A DNA stretch of 33,009 nt, from contig JAIPJN010000006.1 in NCBI GenBank assembly GCA_021734125.1, positions 1 to 33,009 on the forward strand, written 5' to 3'. A model generated the notes under the pieces. The model was given only the letters and a program-made list of their open reading frames with translations. It was not told the DNA's origin and did no database searches. The DNA is from Patescibacteria group bacterium. GTDB lineage: Bacteria > Patescibacteriota > Patescibacteriia > JAGPKW01. Shown here piece by piece: positions 18,182 through 27,987 of this stretch. Within the stretch, counting starts at the first letter, position 1; each line of letters opens with the position of its first letter. The position numbers and the translations under genes were made by a program.

Positions 18182-19282
18182 ATGAAAAAAAATATCATAG
18201 ATAAAAAACGAATAAATGAAATCGAAAATGATGTTTTTAATATATTATCTGAACAGGAAATAGATATTATAAAGAAAAGATTTGGAATTGGTTTTAATAA
18301 AGAAACTCTTGAAGAAATTGGTAAAAAATATGGAGTTACAAGAGAAAGAGTTAGACAAATCGAATCTGTTATAATAAAAAAGATAGATAATATTCAAAAA
18401 CAAAACTCAAAACTTTCTTCTTTGAAGGAAGAAATTTTGGTTTTAATAGAAGAATATGGTGGAATTGTAGAAGAAAATTTTCTTTTAGATAATTTTTTTA
18501 TTGATTTAAGTAATGAAGAAAAAGATGTTACTAGATTTATTTTAAATAAATTATTTAATGATTATTTAGATATTTTTAAAGACAAAAAAACTAAAAGTGT
18601 TATTTATAAATCTAAAAATTTAAACTTGGAAGATTTTGGATTTATAAAGAAAAATATTGAAGAAATAATGAATAATATTAAAGAACCTTTGTCTTTTGAT
18701 GAAATTATGGAAAAATTAAATTTATTAGGTATTTTTAATAAAACTGAAAAAATATTAACTAATTTATATAAAAAATCTAAAACTGATAATTCTAAATTGT
18801 TTCAAAATACTATTTATTCTGCTCTTCATGTTATGAATAATACTGATTTAAATATTTTCAAAAAATGGGGAATGAAAAACTGGAAAACAATAAATCCTAA
18901 AAGAATGAGTGATAAAATATATTTAGTTTTGAGTAAAGAAGGTAAACCTACACACTTTAAAAAAATTACTGATATTATTAATGATTATAATTTTGACAAA
19001 AAGAAAGCTAGAGATGTTACCGTTCACAATGAACTTATAATGGATTCTAGATATGTTTTAGTTGGTAGGGGAATATATGCTTTAAAAGAATGGGGATATA
19101 AAAATGGTGCTGTTTCAGATATTATTGAAGATATATTAAAAAAATCAAAAAAGGCTTTATCAAAAAAAGATATAATAGAAAAAGTAAAAGAACAAAGAAT
19201 GGTTAAAGATTCTACTATTTATTTAGCTTTAACCAATAATCCTAAATTTAAAAAGGTAAAAGAGGGTTATAAACTTGTTTAA
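18182..19282 (+). CDS. Sigma-70 region-4 HTH protein with C-terminal HARE-HTH-like region
   Basis: LSEQEIDIIKKRFGI...TLEEIGKKYGVTRERVRQIE; later winged-HTH-like segments. Confidence 0.75.
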   Translation: MKKNIIDKKRINEIENDVFNILSEQEIDIIKKRFGIGFNKETLEEIGKKYGVTRERVRQIESVIIKKIDNIQKQNSKLSSLKEEILVLIEEYGGIVEENFLLDNFFIDLSNEEKDVTRFILNKLFNDYLDIFKDKKTKSVIYKSKNLNLEDFGFIKKNIEEIMNNIKEPLSFDEIMEKLNLLGIFNKTEKILTNLYKKSKTDNSKLFQNTIYSALHVMNNTDLNIFKKWGMKNWKTINPKRMSDKIYLVLSKEGKPTHFKKITDIINDYNFDKKKARDVTVHNELIMDSRYVLVGRGIYALKEWGYKNGAVSDIIEDILKKSKKALSKKDIIEKVKEQRMVKDSTIYLALTNNPKFKKVKEGYKLV

Positions 19283-19305
19283 TATATTATGTTATAATAT
19301 ATATA

Positions 19306-20661
19306 TTGAATAAAAGTTTATTAATGTTTCTTGATATATTTCAAAATTTTAATGCAAATCTATTAGTTGATTTATTTAATCAGCCTTTTTATAGTTTATT
19401 TTGGTATACGTTCTCTAGGGGGTTATGGATATATGTAGCAATATTAATTATGAAGGCTATTTTTGATATAAGATTAAATAATGCTAGAGGAAAATGGTAT
19501 GGAGGAATGAAAAGAGTTTGCCTTGCAATTGATATGCCAAAAGATAATGAACAAACTCCAAAAGCTACTGAAGCTATGTTTACTCATTTAACAGCTATTT
19601 ATGCCGGTTATACAACTGCAGAAAAATTTATAGAAGGTAGAATACCAATTATGATGGCTTTTGAAATTGTTAGTTTAGAAGGATATATACAATTTATGAT
19701 AAATTGTCCAGAAAGAAATAGAGATTTTATTGAAGCTACTGTTTTTGCTCAATACCCTGAAGCTGAAATAACAGAAATACCAGATTATGTTAATAATTTT
19801 CCTTCTGAGTTTCCTTGTGAATATGAAATGTATGGAACTGAATTTGGATATAAAAATGAACCTTATTATCCTATAAAAACTTATCAGGATTTTTTTGATA
19901 AAGATGCTATGGAAGAATTAAGATTTAAAGATCCTATGGCTGCAATTTTAGAAAGTATGAGTGTTATGTCAAAAGGTGAATATCAAGGACTTCAAATAGT
20001 TTTAAGAAATCCTGGCGGAGGGTTTGAAAAAAAAGTAATATCCGAAGGAAGAGATGAAATAAATAGATTAATGGGTGTAAAAACTATTTCAAAAGATAAA
20101 AAAAATCCTATTCTTATCTTTTTTAAAGATTTTTTTAGTACTTTATTTACTTCTAAATTATCTACCTGGGGAGATCAACCAGCTCCTGAAAAAAATGATT
20201 TAATGGCTTGGGAATCTAAACTTTCTATATCAGATAAAAATAAAGTTCAAGCTATAGAAAAGAAATTATCAAAACCTATGTTTCAAGTAAAAATTAGGTT
20301 CTTTTATATGGCTAAAAAAGAAGTTATGAATAAGTCAAAAGGAATTTCCACTTTCTTTGGATCCACTTTTCAATTTGTTAATACTGATGGTAATGCTTTA
20401 AAAAGTAATGGTGAAGTTACTACATTAGATCCTGAATATTTTTTAAAAAATTCTAGAAGAAATTATAGAAAAAACCAATTTATGGGAGCTTGGAAAAAAA
20501 GACATCTTGGTCTTGGTGGTCCTCCTATTATTATGAATGTTGAAGAATTGGCCACTTTATTTCATTTTCCTTCTTCACAAGTTAAAACTCCAAATCTTAG
20601 TAAAATTGATAGTAAGAAAATTGAACCTCCTACAGATTTACCTGTTATTGATGATTTTTAA
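19306..20661 (+). CDS. Membrane protein homologous to the N-terminal part of the VirD4/TraG-like ATPase at 23538
   Basis: Shared YxPIKxYQxF...DP...L.S.S...G...GxQIxxR and E-L-[AV]-T...H.P patterns; TTG start, next ATG at 19324. Confidence 0.65.
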   Translation: MNKSLLMFLDIFQNFNANLLVDLFNQPFYSLFWYTFSRGLWIYVAILIMKAIFDIRLNNARGKWYGGMKRVCLAIDMPKDNEQTPKATEAMFTHLTAIYAGYTTAEKFIEGRIPIMMAFEIVSLEGYIQFMINCPERNRDFIEATVFAQYPEAEITEIPDYVNNFPSEFPCEYEMYGTEFGYKNEPYYPIKTYQDFFDKDAMEELRFKDPMAAILESMSVMSKGEYQGLQIVLRNPGGGFEKKVISEGRDEINRLMGVKTISKDKKNPILIFFKDFFSTLFTSKLSTWGDQPAPEKNDLMAWESKLSISDKNKVQAIEKKLSKPMFQVKIRFFYMAKKEVMNKSKGISTFFGSTFQFVNTDGNALKSNGEVTTLDPEYFLKNSRRNYRKNQFMGAWKKRHLGLGGPPIIMNVEELATLFHFPSSQVKTPNLSKIDSKKIEPPTDLPVIDDF

Positions 20662-20711
20662 AAAATATTTTTATTGATTTTTACTTTTTTATTTGATATT
20701 ATTTTATTTAT

Positions 20712-20798
20712 GCTGAAGTGGTGGAATTGGTAGACACGCTAGCCTAAGGAGCTAGTGAGTTAAAACTCGTGCGAGTTCGAGTCTCGCCTTCAGTACCA
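20712..20798 (+). tRNA. tRNA-Leu, anticodon AAG, CCA encoded
   Basis: GCTGAAG...CTTCAGT acceptor, long variable arm, CTAGC-CTAAGGA-GCTAG anticodon arm, GTTCGAGTC T-loop. Confidence 0.93.
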
Positions 20799-20810
20799 TC
20801 CTTCGCTCTT

Positions 20811-20888
20811 CGAGCTTCGGATAGCACGCCATTTTTCGCTTCTTGACGAACAAGGTGAGTCTTAGCACGAAGCTACGAATGGCACGCC
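20811..20888. repeat. Two related GAAGCT-CG-AT-GCACGCC motifs downstream of the tRNA
   Basis: cgagcttcggatagcacgcc (20811-20830) and cgaagctacgaatggcacgcc (20868-20888); GC content above the surroundings. Confidence 0.6.
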
Positions 20889-20982
20889 TGTAATTCGTAG
20901 ATTTGTCGAAGAAATAGACATTTTGAGAAAGTTGACCTATATTAACTTCTGTATTATAATGTTTTTATAAATTTGCATAAAA

Positions 20983-21057
20983 GGGTGTTTAGCTCAGTTG
21001 GTTTAGAGCGCCTCGTTTACACCGAGGAGGTCAGGGGTTCGACTCCCTTAACACCCA
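20983..21057 (+). tRNA. tRNA-Val, anticodon TAC
   Basis: GGGTGTT...AACACCC acceptor, CCTCG-TTTACAC-CGAGG anticodon arm, GGTTCGACTCC. Confidence 0.93.
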
Positions 21058-21143
21058 CCGAAATAAACGCGTATTTATACGTGTTTATTTTTTTATAGAA
21101 ACACCCAATCGCTTATTTTTATTACAAGAATATTAAAATATGA

Positions 21144-21149
21144 TATAAT
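21144..21149 (+). promoter_or_regulatory. -10 element of apparently leaderless gpmI
   Basis: TATAAT 7 nt upstream of the ATG at 21157, no SD. Confidence 0.6.
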
Positions 21150-21156
21150 TTCTAAT

Positions 21157-22767
21157 ATGAATAACAATAAAGAAAAAGGTCCTTTTGTACTTGTAGTACT
21201 TGATGGTTGGGGAGAGTGGAAAACCTCTCAAGGAAATCCAATCTCACAAGCAAAATTACCTGTTATAAATAGCCTTAATAAATATTATCCAAAATTATAT
21301 TTACAAGCCTCTGGAGAGGCAGTAGGTTTATCTTGGGGTGAGAGAGGAAATTCAGAGGTTGGACATATGGCTCTAGGTTCTGGACAAATAATTCATCAAT
21401 TATTGCCAAATATTACAAAAACAATCTTAAATAAAACATTCTATGAAAATAGAACCCTTTTAAATGCTATAAGTTTTGCAAAAGAAAATGGCTCAAATAT
21501 TCATATCATGGGACTAGTTAGCGATGGGGGAGTGCATTCACATATTGAACATCTAGCTTCTTTAATAACTATAATGGAAAAGAATAATTTTTCTAATTTT
21601 TTTATTCATGCTTTTACAGATGGTAGAGATTCCGATCAAAAATCAGCAAAAATTTATTTAGATAAAATAAAAGGGATTTTAGGTAAAGATAATTCAGATA
21701 AAATAATTTCTATATGTGGAAGATATTATGCAATGGATAGAAATGAAAATTGGGATAGGACTAAAAAAGCTTTTGATTTAATATGTTCTGGAATTTCAGA
21801 TTATAAAGCAACTTCTTATGAAGATGCTATAGATAAACAATATTCAGAAAATATAACGGATGAATTTTTTGAGCCAGTATCTATAATTTCAGAAGATAAA
21901 AAAGAAACACAAAAAATAAAGGATAATGATGTTATTATATTTTTTAATTTTAGAACAGATAGAGCTAAACAAATTACTAAAGCTTTTGCCGAAAAAAAAT
22001 TTTCTGAATTCGATATTACAAAAAGACCTAAAAATCTTAAATTTGTTTGTTTTGTTGAATATGAAAAAGACTTAGATGTTGATGTAATATTTCCAACACA
22101 AGAAATTACTACAAGATTAGGAGAAATTTTATCAAATTCTGGAAAAACACAATTTAGAATTGCTGAAACAGAAAAATTTGCTCATGTTACTTATTTTTTT
22201 AATGGTGGATATGAAAAGCCATTTTTAAATGAAGACAGAATAATTATTCCATCAGAAAAAGTTTCTAGTTATGCAAAAATACCTTATATGAAAAGTAGGG
22301 AAATAACTAAAAAGTTAATTTCAGAATTAAAGGAAAAACATTATGATTTTTCTTTAATAAATTATGCTAGTCCTGATATGGTTGGTCATACAGGAGATTT
22401 TAAAGCAGGAATTAAAGCCGTTGAAGTTGTTGATGAATCTTTAAATGAATTAATAACAGAAGTTACTAAAATGGACGGATCATTATTAATAACAGCAGAT
22501 CATGGAAATATTGAAGAAATGATAAATATAAAAAATGGAAATGTAGATACTAAACATTCTACAAACCCTGTTCCTGCTTGGTTTATTTCACCTTATAATT
22601 TTAGTGAAAATTATTCTTCAATTAATTTAAAAAAACAAAAAGAATTAGATTTAAATGGAAATGGTTTATTAATAGACGTTGCACCTACTATTTTAGATTA
22701 TATGGGAATTATGAAACCAGCAAAAATGAGAGGCATAAGTTTAATGCCTTTATTTGAAGAAATTTAA
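21157..22767 (+). CDS. gpmI: 2,3-bisphosphoglycerate-independent phosphoglycerate mutase
   Basis: VVLDGWGEW, GNSEVGHMALGSG, VSDGGVHSHIEHL, FTDGRDSD, TADHGNIEEM. Confidence 0.96.
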   Translation: MNNNKEKGPFVLVVLDGWGEWKTSQGNPISQAKLPVINSLNKYYPKLYLQASGEAVGLSWGERGNSEVGHMALGSGQIIHQLLPNITKTILNKTFYENRTLLNAISFAKENGSNIHIMGLVSDGGVHSHIEHLASLITIMEKNNFSNFFIHAFTDGRDSDQKSAKIYLDKIKGILGKDNSDKIISICGRYYAMDRNENWDRTKKAFDLICSGISDYKATSYEDAIDKQYSENITDEFFEPVSIISEDKKETQKIKDNDVIIFFNFRTDRAKQITKAFAEKKFSEFDITKRPKNLKFVCFVEYEKDLDVDVIFPTQEITTRLGEILSNSGKTQFRIAETEKFAHVTYFFNGGYEKPFLNEDRIIIPSEKVSSYAKIPYMKSREITKKLISELKEKHYDFSLINYASPDMVGHTGDFKAGIKAVEVVDESLNELITEVTKMDGSLLITADHGNIEEMINIKNGNVDTKHSTNPVPAWFISPYNFSENYSSINLKKQKELDLNGNGLLIDVAPTILDYMGIMKPAKMRGISLMPLFEEI

Positions 22768-22777
22768 AAAAATTATT

Positions 22778-22957
22778 TTATTCTTCAACTTTTATAGCAG
22801 AAACTGGGCACATATCTGAAGCTTCTAAAGCTTCATCTATATTTTCGTTTATAACTTCAATTTTTGGCCCTTCTGGATTTAATTTAAATGTATTTGGGTA
22901 ATTTTCTGCACATTTACCACAAAGAACACAATGATCTAAAATTTTTATTTTACTCAT
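22778..22957 (-). CDS. Small [4Fe-4S] ferredoxin (59 aa), absent from the ORF track
   Basis: Hand translation MSKIKILDHCVLCGKCAENYPNTFKLNPEGPKIEVINENIDEALEASDMCPVSAIKVEE*: CxxCxxC...CP. Confidence 0.85.
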   Translation of the reverse strand: MSKIKILDHCVLCGKCAENYPNTFKLNPEGPKIEVINENIDEALEASDMCPVSAIKVEE

Positions 22958-23081
22958 ATTTTAAATTAAAATTTTATTATTTAAGTATAACAAATTTATT
23001 TTAAAATTAGAAATAAAGAAATTTATTTAAATAAAATAATTAAAAATGTTATAATATACTTATAATTTTTGTTTTTTAATT

Positions 23082-23531
23082 ATGGAAATAGAAAAAATAA
23101 AATCTCAAGAAAATATTGAAAATAATTTTGAAAATAGGGAATTTAAAGAAAATAAAAAAGAGCGACTTGAAAATAATGAATTCAAAGAAAATAAAAAAGA
23201 AGATTTTAAAAAAAAAGAGATAATTTCTTTAAAAGATAAAATATCTATAGAAAAACACGAAGAAATAAATGATATTTTAGAATATGGTCTTTTAGAAAAT
23301 TATTCAAAATTAAATAAAGAAAAAAAAGAGAAATTTAAAGAAGAAGGAGAAGAATTAATTTTAGATATAGTTTTTATGATTGATAAAGACAGGGAAGAAA
23401 CTTTTATAAAATCTCCTGAAAAAATTTTAGACAAAATAAAAAAATGGCTTATTTCTGGATTTGGCGATAACCCTTATTCTATACAACAATCTAAAATTAT
23501 TTTTGATAATTTAAAAAATAAATTTTTATAA
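23082..23531 (+). CDS. Hypothetical charged protein upstream of the VirD4/TraG-like ATPase
   Basis: 149-aa ORF with a repeated FKENKKE segment. Confidence 0.6.
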   Translation: MEIEKIKSQENIENNFENREFKENKKERLENNEFKENKKEDFKKKEIISLKDKISIEKHEEINDILEYGLLENYSKLNKEKKEKFKEEGEELILDIVFMIDKDREETFIKSPEKILDKIKKWLISGFGDNPYSIQQSKIIFDNLKNKFL

Positions 23532-23537
23532 ATAATT

Positions 23538-26036
23538 ATGAATGATTTACAAAAAATTTTAAGTTCTGTTTTTTTAGTTATTTTTTTAGGTTTATTTTTA
23601 ATTATTTTATTAAAAATAATTTTTGCAATAATAAAAAATAAATATAGAAAAAAAATAGGATTTAATAGAGTTGTTTATAGGGTTTCTGTTGATAAAAATA
23701 ACAACGAAAATAATAATAACAAATCTTTAAAAGAATATATTTCTTCTTTAGAGTCTTTTTTTTATAATATTGGAAATTTAAAACCTAAAATAAAATTAAA
23801 AGATAGATTATTTGGAAGAACTGATGATTTTTCTATTGAAATAATAAATGATAATGAAGATTTATTATCTTTTTATTTTACTTCAAATAAAAGTGATGCA
23901 CTATTTTTAAAACAAGAAATAATTAATACTTGGCCAAATGCATTAATTGAAGAAATATCTGATTACAACATTTTTTCACCTTTTGCTAATTTTTCAACAG
24001 CTTTATTAAACTTGAAAAAACCATCTTATATTCCAATAAAAAATTATCAGGAATTTGAATCTGATCCTGTAGATGGAATTTTAAATTCTATTTCTGATTT
24101 TATTGAAGGAGATGGCGCTGGAATACAGATACTTTTTAGATCTTCTAAATCTAGTTGGAGAAATGATGGTTTAAAAATAGTTGATTTTATGAAGCAAGGA
24201 AATAATTATAAAAATGCTAAACAAAAAATAAGTAAATTAAATTTTGAAAAAATAAATAATACTTTAGATGTTGTAAATGGTAAAGATGCTGAAATAAATA
24301 CTCAAATACATAATTTATCTCAAGAAGAGGAGGAATTAGTAAAAGGAATTACGGAAAAAGCTTCTAAACCTGGTTTTGATGTTAATATAAGAATTGTAGT
24401 ATCTTCTTTAAATATTGATCCTAAAGTTAAAATACAAAATGTTGTAAATTCTTTTTCTGCTCTTAATAAATTTGGTTTATTTAATTCTTTTTATTCAAAT
24501 ATAAAGAAAAAAAATAAAAAAATTATAGAAGATTTTATTTTTAGAAAATTTTCAGAGAAAGATTCTTTTGTTTTATCTTCTTCAGAGCTTGTTACTATTG
24601 CACATATGCCTCTTAATGATTCTGAAATTCATAATATTAGATGGCTTAAATCAAAAAGATTACCTGCACCATCTAATATTCCAAAGGAAGGATTTTTAAT
24701 TGGATATAATAATTATAGAAATAAAAATACTAATATCTTTATAAACGAAGAAGATAGAATGAGACATATGTATTTTATAGGAAAATCTGGAACTGGAAAG
24801 AGTGCATTACTAACAAGTTTAATTTTAGAAGATTTAAAAAATGGTAATGGAGCTTGTATTATGGATCCTCATGGAGAATTAGCTCAAAATGTTTTAGAAA
24901 ATTTACCAAAATCTAGAGTAAATGATGTTATTTTATTTGATCCTACTGACTTAGAAAGGCCAATTGGTTTAAATTTATTAGAATTTAATCCGGAAAAGCC
25001 GGAAGAAAAGACACTAGTAGTTAATGAAATGATTGAAATTTTTGATGTTTTGTATGATTTATCTCAAACAGGAGGTCCTATGTTTGAACAATATGCTAGA
25101 AATGCTATGGCTCTTAATTTGGAGGATCCAGAATCTGGTTCAACTATACTTGAAATTCCTAGAGTTTTAGCAGATCCAGATTTTAGAAGAATGAAACTTT
25201 CAAAATGCAAAAATAAAATTGTTAAAGATTTTTGGGAAAAAGAAGCCCAAAAAGCAGGTGGAGATGCATCTCTTGCTAATGTTGTCCCATATATTTCTAG
25301 TAAGTTAAATCAATTTTTGTTGAATGAATATATGATAAACATAATATCTCAACAAAAAAGCACTATAAATTTTAACGATATTATGAATAATAAGAAAATT
25401 TTACTTTGTAAATTTTCTAAAGGTTCATTAGGTGAAACTGCAACTTCTCTTTTAGGATTAGTTGTTGTGAATAAAATACTTTTATCTGCATTATCTAGAG
25501 ACTCTATATCAAGAGAAAATAGGATCCCTTTTTATTTATATATAGATGAGTGTCAAAATTTTCTTACTAAATCTATTCAAACTATTTTATCTGAATCTAG
25601 AAAATATAATTTAGGTCTTGTAATGGCAAATCAATTCATTTCCCAACTTACTAAAAATGGAAGAGATAATACTATAAAAGATAGTATTTTTGGAAATTCT
25701 GGAACTATTGGTTCTTTTAGGGTGGGGCAAGAAGATGCTGAATATTTAGAAAAAGAATTTTCTCCTGGATTTACTAAGTTTGATATTATGAATTCAGAAT
25801 CTTTAAATTGTGTTTTAAAAACTTTAGTTAATAATACTTCTACTAAACCATTTAATTTAACAGCTTATAAATTTTGGGAAAAATATCAAAAAATTTCTGA
25901 TTACGATATAGAAAATATAAAACATAATTCATCTATTTCATATGGGAAAAACAGAGCTGATGTTGAAAATGAAGTTTCTAAGAGATTGGGACTTTCTGAT
26001 ATGAATGAAGTTAAAGAGATGATCCAAAATTTATAA
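23538..26036 (+). CDS. VirD4/TraG/HerA-like type IV secretion or conjugation ATPase with N-terminal membrane helix
   Basis: MYFIGKSGTGKSALLTSLILEDL (Walker A), CIMDPHGELAQ, FYLYIDECQNF (Walker B), ANQFISQL. Confidence 0.85.
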   Translation: MNDLQKILSSVFLVIFLGLFLIILLKIIFAIIKNKYRKKIGFNRVVYRVSVDKNNNENNNNKSLKEYISSLESFFYNIGNLKPKIKLKDRLFGRTDDFSIEIINDNEDLLSFYFTSNKSDALFLKQEIINTWPNALIEEISDYNIFSPFANFSTALLNLKKPSYIPIKNYQEFESDPVDGILNSISDFIEGDGAGIQILFRSSKSSWRNDGLKIVDFMKQGNNYKNAKQKISKLNFEKINNTLDVVNGKDAEINTQIHNLSQEEEELVKGITEKASKPGFDVNIRIVVSSLNIDPKVKIQNVVNSFSALNKFGLFNSFYSNIKKKNKKIIEDFIFRKFSEKDSFVLSSSELVTIAHMPLNDSEIHNIRWLKSKRLPAPSNIPKEGFLIGYNNYRNKNTNIFINEEDRMRHMYFIGKSGTGKSALLTSLILEDLKNGNGACIMDPHGELAQNVLENLPKSRVNDVILFDPTDLERPIGLNLLEFNPEKPEEKTLVVNEMIEIFDVLYDLSQTGGPMFEQYARNAMALNLEDPESGSTILEIPRVLADPDFRRMKLSKCKNKIVKDFWEKEAQKAGGDASLANVVPYISSKLNQFLLNEYMINIISQQKSTINFNDIMNNKKILLCKFSKGSLGETATSLLGLVVVNKILLSALSRDSISRENRIPFYLYIDECQNFLTKSIQTILSESRKYNLGLVMANQFISQLTKNGRDNTIKDSIFGNSGTIGSFRVGQEDAEYLEKEFSPGFTKFDIMNSESLNCVLKTLVNNTSTKPFNLTAYKFWEKYQKISDYDIENIKHNSSISYGKNRADVENEVSKRLGLSDMNEVKEMIQNL

Positions 26037-26102
26037 ATTTTTATTATTAGTTTTTATATGTTAAAATTTATTTAAATTTTTATTATTAATTCTTGATTTT
26101 GT

Positions 26103-27890
26103 ATGACAAATAAAGAGCTTAGAGATAAATTTATAGAATTTTTTGAATCAAAAAAGCATGTAAATATACCATCTTTTTCATTAATACCTGAAAATGATCC
26201 TACATGTCTTTTTATATCTGCTGGAATGCAACCCTTAATCCCTTATCTTGCGGGAGAAAAGCACCCTGAAGGTAATAGGCTTTGTAATTTTCAAAAATGT
26301 ATTAGAACAAATGATATAGACGAAGTTGGTGATGATACTCATTTAACTTTTTTTGAAATGCTTGGAAATTGGTCTTTAGGAGATTATTTTAAAGAAGATT
26401 CAATAAAATGGAGTTATGAATTTTTAACTAGTGAAAAATATTTAAATTTAGATAAAAATTATTTAGCTGTTACTTGTTATAAAGGAAATAAAAAATATAA
26501 TATCCCAAAAGACACCGAATCTTATGATTTATGGGTAAAAAATGGAATATCTCCTAAAAAGATGGCTTTTTTAGGAGATGATGATAATTGGTGGCCAAAA
26601 ATAGATATGAATGGCTTATGTGGTCCTGATACTGAAATTTTCTATTGGACAGGGGATTCAACTCCTCCTTTAGAATTTGATCCAGAAGATGATAATTGGG
26701 TTGAAATCTGGAATAATGTTTTTATGCAATATAAATTTGATAATGGTAAAATTTCTGAACTTGAAAATAAAAATGTTGATACAGGTATGGGATTAGAAAG
26801 AGTCCTCTGTGTTGTTAATAATTATAATAATATTTATGAAAGTGAATTATTTAAAGATGTAATTTTAGAATTAGAAAAATTATCAGGAAAGTTATACAAA
26901 AATTTTATATCTCAAATGAGAATTATAGCTGATCATGCAAGAACTGCTACTTTTATACTTTCTGAAAAAAATAAAATAACACCATCTAATTCTGATAAAG
27001 GTTATATATTGAGAAGATTAATAAGAAAGGTTGTTAGATTAGCAAAAGAGATTGGAATCCCTGAAAATATATCTATTACTTCAAATCTTGCTGAAATATA
27101 TATTAAAAAATTTAAAAATATATATCCAGAATTATTAGAAAATAAAGATTTTATTATTTCTGAATTAAAAAAAGAAGAAGATAAATTTGAATTGACTTTA
27201 GATAATGGTATCAAAGAGTTTAATAAAGCTGTAAAAATCTTAAAGAATAATAATAAAAAAATAATCCCTGGAGATGTTGTATTTAGATTATATGATACAT
27301 ATGGTTTTCCATTTGAATTAACAAAAAATATGGCTAAAATTGAAAATTTAAATATTTCTGAAGAAGATTTTTGTAATAGATTTAAAAAACATCAAGAAGT
27401 TTCTAAAAAAGGCTCTGATAAAAAATTTAAAGGTGGTTTAGCTGATAATAATTATGAAACTGTAAAATTACACACTACTGCTCATCTTTTAATTGAAGCT
27501 CTAAGAAGAGTATTAGGAGATCATGTTTTTCAAAGAGGAGCTAATATAACCCAAGAAAGATTAAGATTTGACTTTTCTCATCCTAATAAATTAACTGAAG
27601 AAGAAATAGAAAAAATAGAAAATTTAGTAAATAAAAAAATAAAAGAAAAAATACCTGTTATTTGTAAAGAAATGTGTTTAGATGATGCTAAAAAATGTGG
27701 AGCTATGGGAATATTTGACAATAAATATGGAAATAATGTTAAAGTTTATCAAATAGGGGATTTTAGTAATGAAATTTGTGGAGGGCCTCATGTTGAAAAT
27801 ACTTCTGAGCTTGGGGTTTTTAAAATTAAAAAACAAGAATCTTCAAGTGCTGGAGTAAGAAGAATTAAAGCAGTTTTATTAAAAGAATAG
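26103..27890 (+). CDS. alaS: Alanyl-tRNA synthetase, short form ending after the editing domain
   Basis: MTNKELRDKFIEFFESKKH, FISAGMQPLIPYL, HTTAHLL, CGGPHVENTSELG; 595 aa. Confidence 0.93.
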   Translation: MTNKELRDKFIEFFESKKHVNIPSFSLIPENDPTCLFISAGMQPLIPYLAGEKHPEGNRLCNFQKCIRTNDIDEVGDDTHLTFFEMLGNWSLGDYFKEDSIKWSYEFLTSEKYLNLDKNYLAVTCYKGNKKYNIPKDTESYDLWVKNGISPKKMAFLGDDDNWWPKIDMNGLCGPDTEIFYWTGDSTPPLEFDPEDDNWVEIWNNVFMQYKFDNGKISELENKNVDTGMGLERVLCVVNNYNNIYESELFKDVILELEKLSGKLYKNFISQMRIIADHARTATFILSEKNKITPSNSDKGYILRRLIRKVVRLAKEIGIPENISITSNLAEIYIKKFKNIYPELLENKDFIISELKKEEDKFELTLDNGIKEFNKAVKILKNNNKKIIPGDVVFRLYDTYGFPFELTKNMAKIENLNISEEDFCNRFKKHQEVSKKGSDKKFKGGLADNNYETVKLHTTAHLLIEALRRVLGDHVFQRGANITQERLRFDFSHPNKLTEEEIEKIENLVNKKIKEKIPVICKEMCLDDAKKCGAMGIFDNKYGNNVKVYQIGDFSNEICGGPHVENTSELGVFKIKKQESSSAGVRRIKAVLLKE

Positions 27891-27987
27891 GGGATTATAT
27901 CTTTTTTTATTACTTATGTAATAATTTTTAAGCATGTTATAATATAAATGTAAGAGCATTTATTTAATCAAATAATCAATAAAGGTT

